From NCBI RefSeq assembly GCF_020382885.2, contig NC_058497.1, positions 19,646,330 to 19,710,329 on the forward strand: DNA of 64,000 nt, written 5' to 3'. Below the pieces are notes generated by a model, which saw only the letters and a list, made by a program, of their open reading frames with translations, ran no database searches and was not told where the DNA came from. The position numbers and the translations under genes were made by a program. Positions 61,601 through 64,000 of the stretch are shown in pieces. Positions within the stretch are counted from its first letter, which is position 1. The number at the start of each line of letters is the position of its first letter. This DNA comes from Scatophagus argus (taxonomy: Eukaryota; Chordata; Actinopteri; Scatophagidae).

Positions 61601-63444
61601 ATGACATTTTATATCCAAAATGTCAAAGGCCAACTTCACTGTGACATCATTATATTTTACGGCCATTATTTAACACCAGAACTGAGGAACAGAAGGGCAG
61701 ATTGGGACCAGATTTCACATTAAGTCAGAAACTGAATTGGTGACACTAATTTTGGGTGTCCACCTCGAAACTGTGCTGACCGTATGGATCTTCAGTACAG
61801 CGACGTCCACATCTGGAGCTTTGTAGTCCACAACAAGCTCAGTGGTTCTGCTGATGGTGCTGCACCATGTGATGAAGCTCTCCATCACTCAGTACATGTC
61901 CATGACACACATGGATGCAAACTGCAACTTGTCTGGTGCGGAGAGTCATGTAATGTTTTCATCCTGCATTTCTGACTCTTTTATGATAATAATTTTACTT
62001 TTTTTCAGATGGAGAACATTCTTCTAAATGACCAAGGTAATGCTTGTCTATTTTTCTTTTTTGCCTCGGGTCTGTGCAAACAGTTAGAGAGTCTGTTGTC
62101 AGATTAAACTATTTAAATTTTGAATCCTGCACAACAGAGACACAAGTGAAACGGGTGACAACAAATGAAAGAGTACAAAAACTAACAAAGCACAATGCAG
62201 ATACAACCGATACATTAAAATAAGAAATATGCTGACCATAAGTGTTGTACCTAAAAGCAGGACCAACAACACAAAACATAATGGAATAATTAAAGACTGT
62301 CACAGAAATATTTTCTGCTGATTCAGTGTGCTGCTGAGGCACATCAGTCATGTGTTTTGATTCAGGTCACCTTCGTTTGTCTGATTTCGGACTCTCGCGG
62401 CGGCTGAATCGAGGAGGACGAGCGTTCACCATATGTGGGACGATCCAGTACATGGGTGAGAGTTTGGTTTCATTTCCCTACAAATGAAATATATTTCCCG
62501 AGAGCGTTTGAGCTTCGCTGTTTTTCTTCACTGCATCTGAGGCCCACCTGCGTTTTGTTCCCATTCGGGTGACCCAGTTACGAACAAGATGCACCTGTGA
62601 TCCACCTCAGATGTTACTGCTTTGGGTTCTCTGAACAAGAATTTTTCTCAAAACCTTTGCATTGCTTTTTTGTCTCCACGTTCAAACGTTTTTGTCTCTG
62701 TGATCCCCACTTTTCATGTCATCCATCTTGAGCTTGTGTTCATATTTGTTTTCCTGCTTCCTGTTTGAGCAGCACCTGAAGTTTTAGGTGGGGGTCCATA
62801 CAACCACGCTGCTGACTGGTGGTCCCTTGGCATCATGTTGTTCTCACTGGTGACAGGAGAGGTGGGAGCACATAAACTCAATATTTATTAGCTCCAAAGC
62901 TGGTTCTGTGTCAAGTATTGGTCATTGTGATTTCTCCTTTTTGCAGTTTCCAGTACCTGCAGAGCTGGACCACAATAGCATGTTGAATAAAGTCAAAGAT
63001 TTTCCTTATGTCCTACCTAAGAGCTGCAGCTCTGCTCTGATCTCACTCCTCACCGAGGTTTGTAAATGCCATTCTCCTCTCTCTAACTTATACACTGTGA
63101 TCCCTCTGCTTGTCTGTTCTAATTCCTTTTTATCGATGCAGCTTTTGTGCAAGAATCCAGCGAATCGGCTTCGTAACGTGGAGCGTTTCAGGATGCAGGC
63201 CTTCTTTCATGGCTCTTCATTCGACGCTCTCATCCTTCAAAGGGCACCTGTTGACGTCATCCTCGAGCTCAGGGCTCATCCTGATTGGGCAGCCAAAGCA
63301 AGGAGAGGCCTGTCATTGGACTACGTAGACAACTTTGACTGTGATCAAATCCTTTATTCTCCTACAAAAGCATCCACTGATCCTTCTCCCACTGTGGCCA
63401 ACGTGGACCTGAGCCCAGCCACAGAGCAGACTTGTGAAGCCTAA
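58660..63444 (+). CDS. rskr: RSK-related serine/threonine protein kinase (SgK494)
   Basis: AGC-type kinase related to ribosomal S6 kinases; its substrate is unknown. Exons: 58660-58689, 59624-59863, 59948-60031, 60119-60187, 60638-60707, 61184-61291, 61433-61473, 62009-62036, 62366-62455, 62773-62861, 62947-63057, 63142-63444. All are GT-AG, and 1263 nt give 420 aa plus TAA (human about 410). The N-terminus [10 protein letters not shown] has Gly2 and Ser6, an N-myristoylation pattern also present in human (MGAVSC). FLPEFP precedes the kinase domain, which runs from about 91 to 345. Key residues are the glycine loop AKGSYG (first Gly replaced by Ala, as in human), Lys118 in FAVK, HRDVK at 210-214, DFG at 230-232, the CGTIQYM loop and APE at 254-256. 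All catalytic residues are intact, so it should be active. The tail ends [11 protein letters not shown]. It is tandem to kiaa0100, as in human 17q11.2. Confidence 0.94.
59390..59612. repeat. Dispersed teleost repeat in rskr intron 1
   Basis: The segment with TTATTCTATGCATCATATTT, ATTGTAACTACAGCTGTGAG and AAGTACAGTATTTTGG resembles the 3' part of the same AGTAAAAGTA-type dispersed element as in mrm3 intron 1. It ends within about 15 bp of the rskr exon 2 acceptor. It may start as early as 59200. The family name is not certain. Confidence 0.5.
61499..61800. repeat. Dispersed fish repeat in rskr intron 7
   Basis: ATATCTCAGGAACACTTTAA followed by AATTTCACATGAATTTCTAA and CAACTTCACTGTGACATCAT matches the general pattern of a medium-repetitive percomorph element. 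Boundaries are approximate. Confidence 0.5.
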
Positions 63445-63825
63445 GACGGGGCTGTGTTTCTGTGTCCGAGTACATAAGCTGACTGGAAATGAGAGACACT
63501 GCAGGTATGAATATTTCTCTGATACACATGTCATGGACTTAGTTTCCCATTTTCACAGGGTTAAAAAGATCCCATTTCCTCAGTGTATATACAGTATGTA
63601 CTTGTTACCTGCTGTTTACTTTTACTTTACCCACTGTGGCCGTTGTTCTGCCACATTTTTATTGCTGTCATTCAGTAATTTGTTAATATTGTGGGATACC
63701 TTAAAATTATTATCTTTTTTTATTTCAGTATTCAAATTCTATTAAATCACTTTAGGGATTTTATCCTTAAATGTTGAAATGAAATTTCGATGTTGTAAAT
63801 AAATATTTTGCACTCCTTGGTGTTG
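63445..63825 (+). other. rskr: rskr 3' UTR
   Basis: From the TAA stop to the polyadenylation signal AATAAA at 63798-63803, with cleavage expected around 63820. A short AT-rich trailer without structure that I can see. Confidence 0.6.
63798..63803 (+). terminator. rskr: rskr polyadenylation signal
   Basis: AATAAA in TGTAAATAAATATT, about 354 bp after the stop codon, followed by a T/G-rich stretch. Confidence 0.65.
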
Positions 63826-64000
63826 TTAAAATCTGTCTGATTTCCCAGCCCTCATGTGTACTTGTGTGCATTATCCAAAAGTAATCTTATTATACACTCA
63901 GATAATATTGGGGTAGTTATGTGTATCTTAACTCAGTGTCATCATTAAATATTTGCATAAGCTTTGTGTAATGTTGCAGTCCAACTGATATGGCTGTTGT
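63826..64000. other. Intergenic sequence after rskr
   Basis: AT-rich sequence downstream of the rskr polyadenylation signal. I see nothing in it. Confidence 0.5.

Overview
This window is vertebrate nuclear DNA, almost certainly from a teleost and probably a percomorph. Coding sequence is a small fraction, broken into short exons with GT-AG (and two GC-AG) introns. The encoded proteins are close to vertebrate orthologues, and the introns carry several dispersed repeats that I recognise as common in percomorph fishes. There are no prokaryotic features, no CRISPR array and no tRNA or rRNA gene that I can see. Database searches could not be run; orthology rests on my knowledge of the families and on splice phases that close exactly.

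Layout. (1) 1-21357 is the 3' part of a very long first intron of nxn (nucleoredoxin). It holds no exon I can support, only repeats, microsatellites, two foldback sequences and candidate non-coding regulatory DNA. (2) 21358-33899, plus strand: nxn exons 2-8 (315 residues, complete C-terminus; exon 1, about 120 residues, lies upstream of the window). (3) 35758-38000, minus strand: mrm3, mitochondrial rRNA 2'-O-methyltransferase, 4 exons, 464 aa. (4) 38567-40548, plus strand: glod4, 9 exons, 298 aa. (5) 41971-57108, plus strand: the KIAA0100/BLTP2 orthologue (Drosophila Hobbit, yeast Fmp27 family), 39 coding exons, 2233 aa. (6) 58660-63444, plus strand: rskr/SgK494, an AGC-type protein kinase, 12 coding exons, 420 aa.

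Organisation. nxn and mrm3 are convergent, mrm3 and glod4 are divergent around a 566 bp shared promoter interval, and glod4, kiaa0100 and rskr are tandem with very short spacers. The nxn-mrm3-glod4 trio matches human 17p13.3 in relative orientation, whereas kiaa0100-rskr matches human 17q11.2, so the window spans a junction between two blocks that are separate in human. These are independent housekeeping or signalling genes (redox control of Wnt signalling, mitochondrial ribosome maturation, a glyoxalase-fold protein, ER contact-site lipid transfer, a kinase), not a pathway cluster.

I did not find a convincing undescribed biological system. The observations most worth a second look are two GC-AG introns in kiaa0100, a perfect 17-bp hairpin in the glod4 3' UTR, a coding Asp-Ser hexanucleotide repeat in mrm3, a microsatellite serving as the polypyrimidine tract of the nxn exon that carries the active site, complementary halves of a Tc1-like transposon in two genes, and foldback sequences in nxn intron 1.
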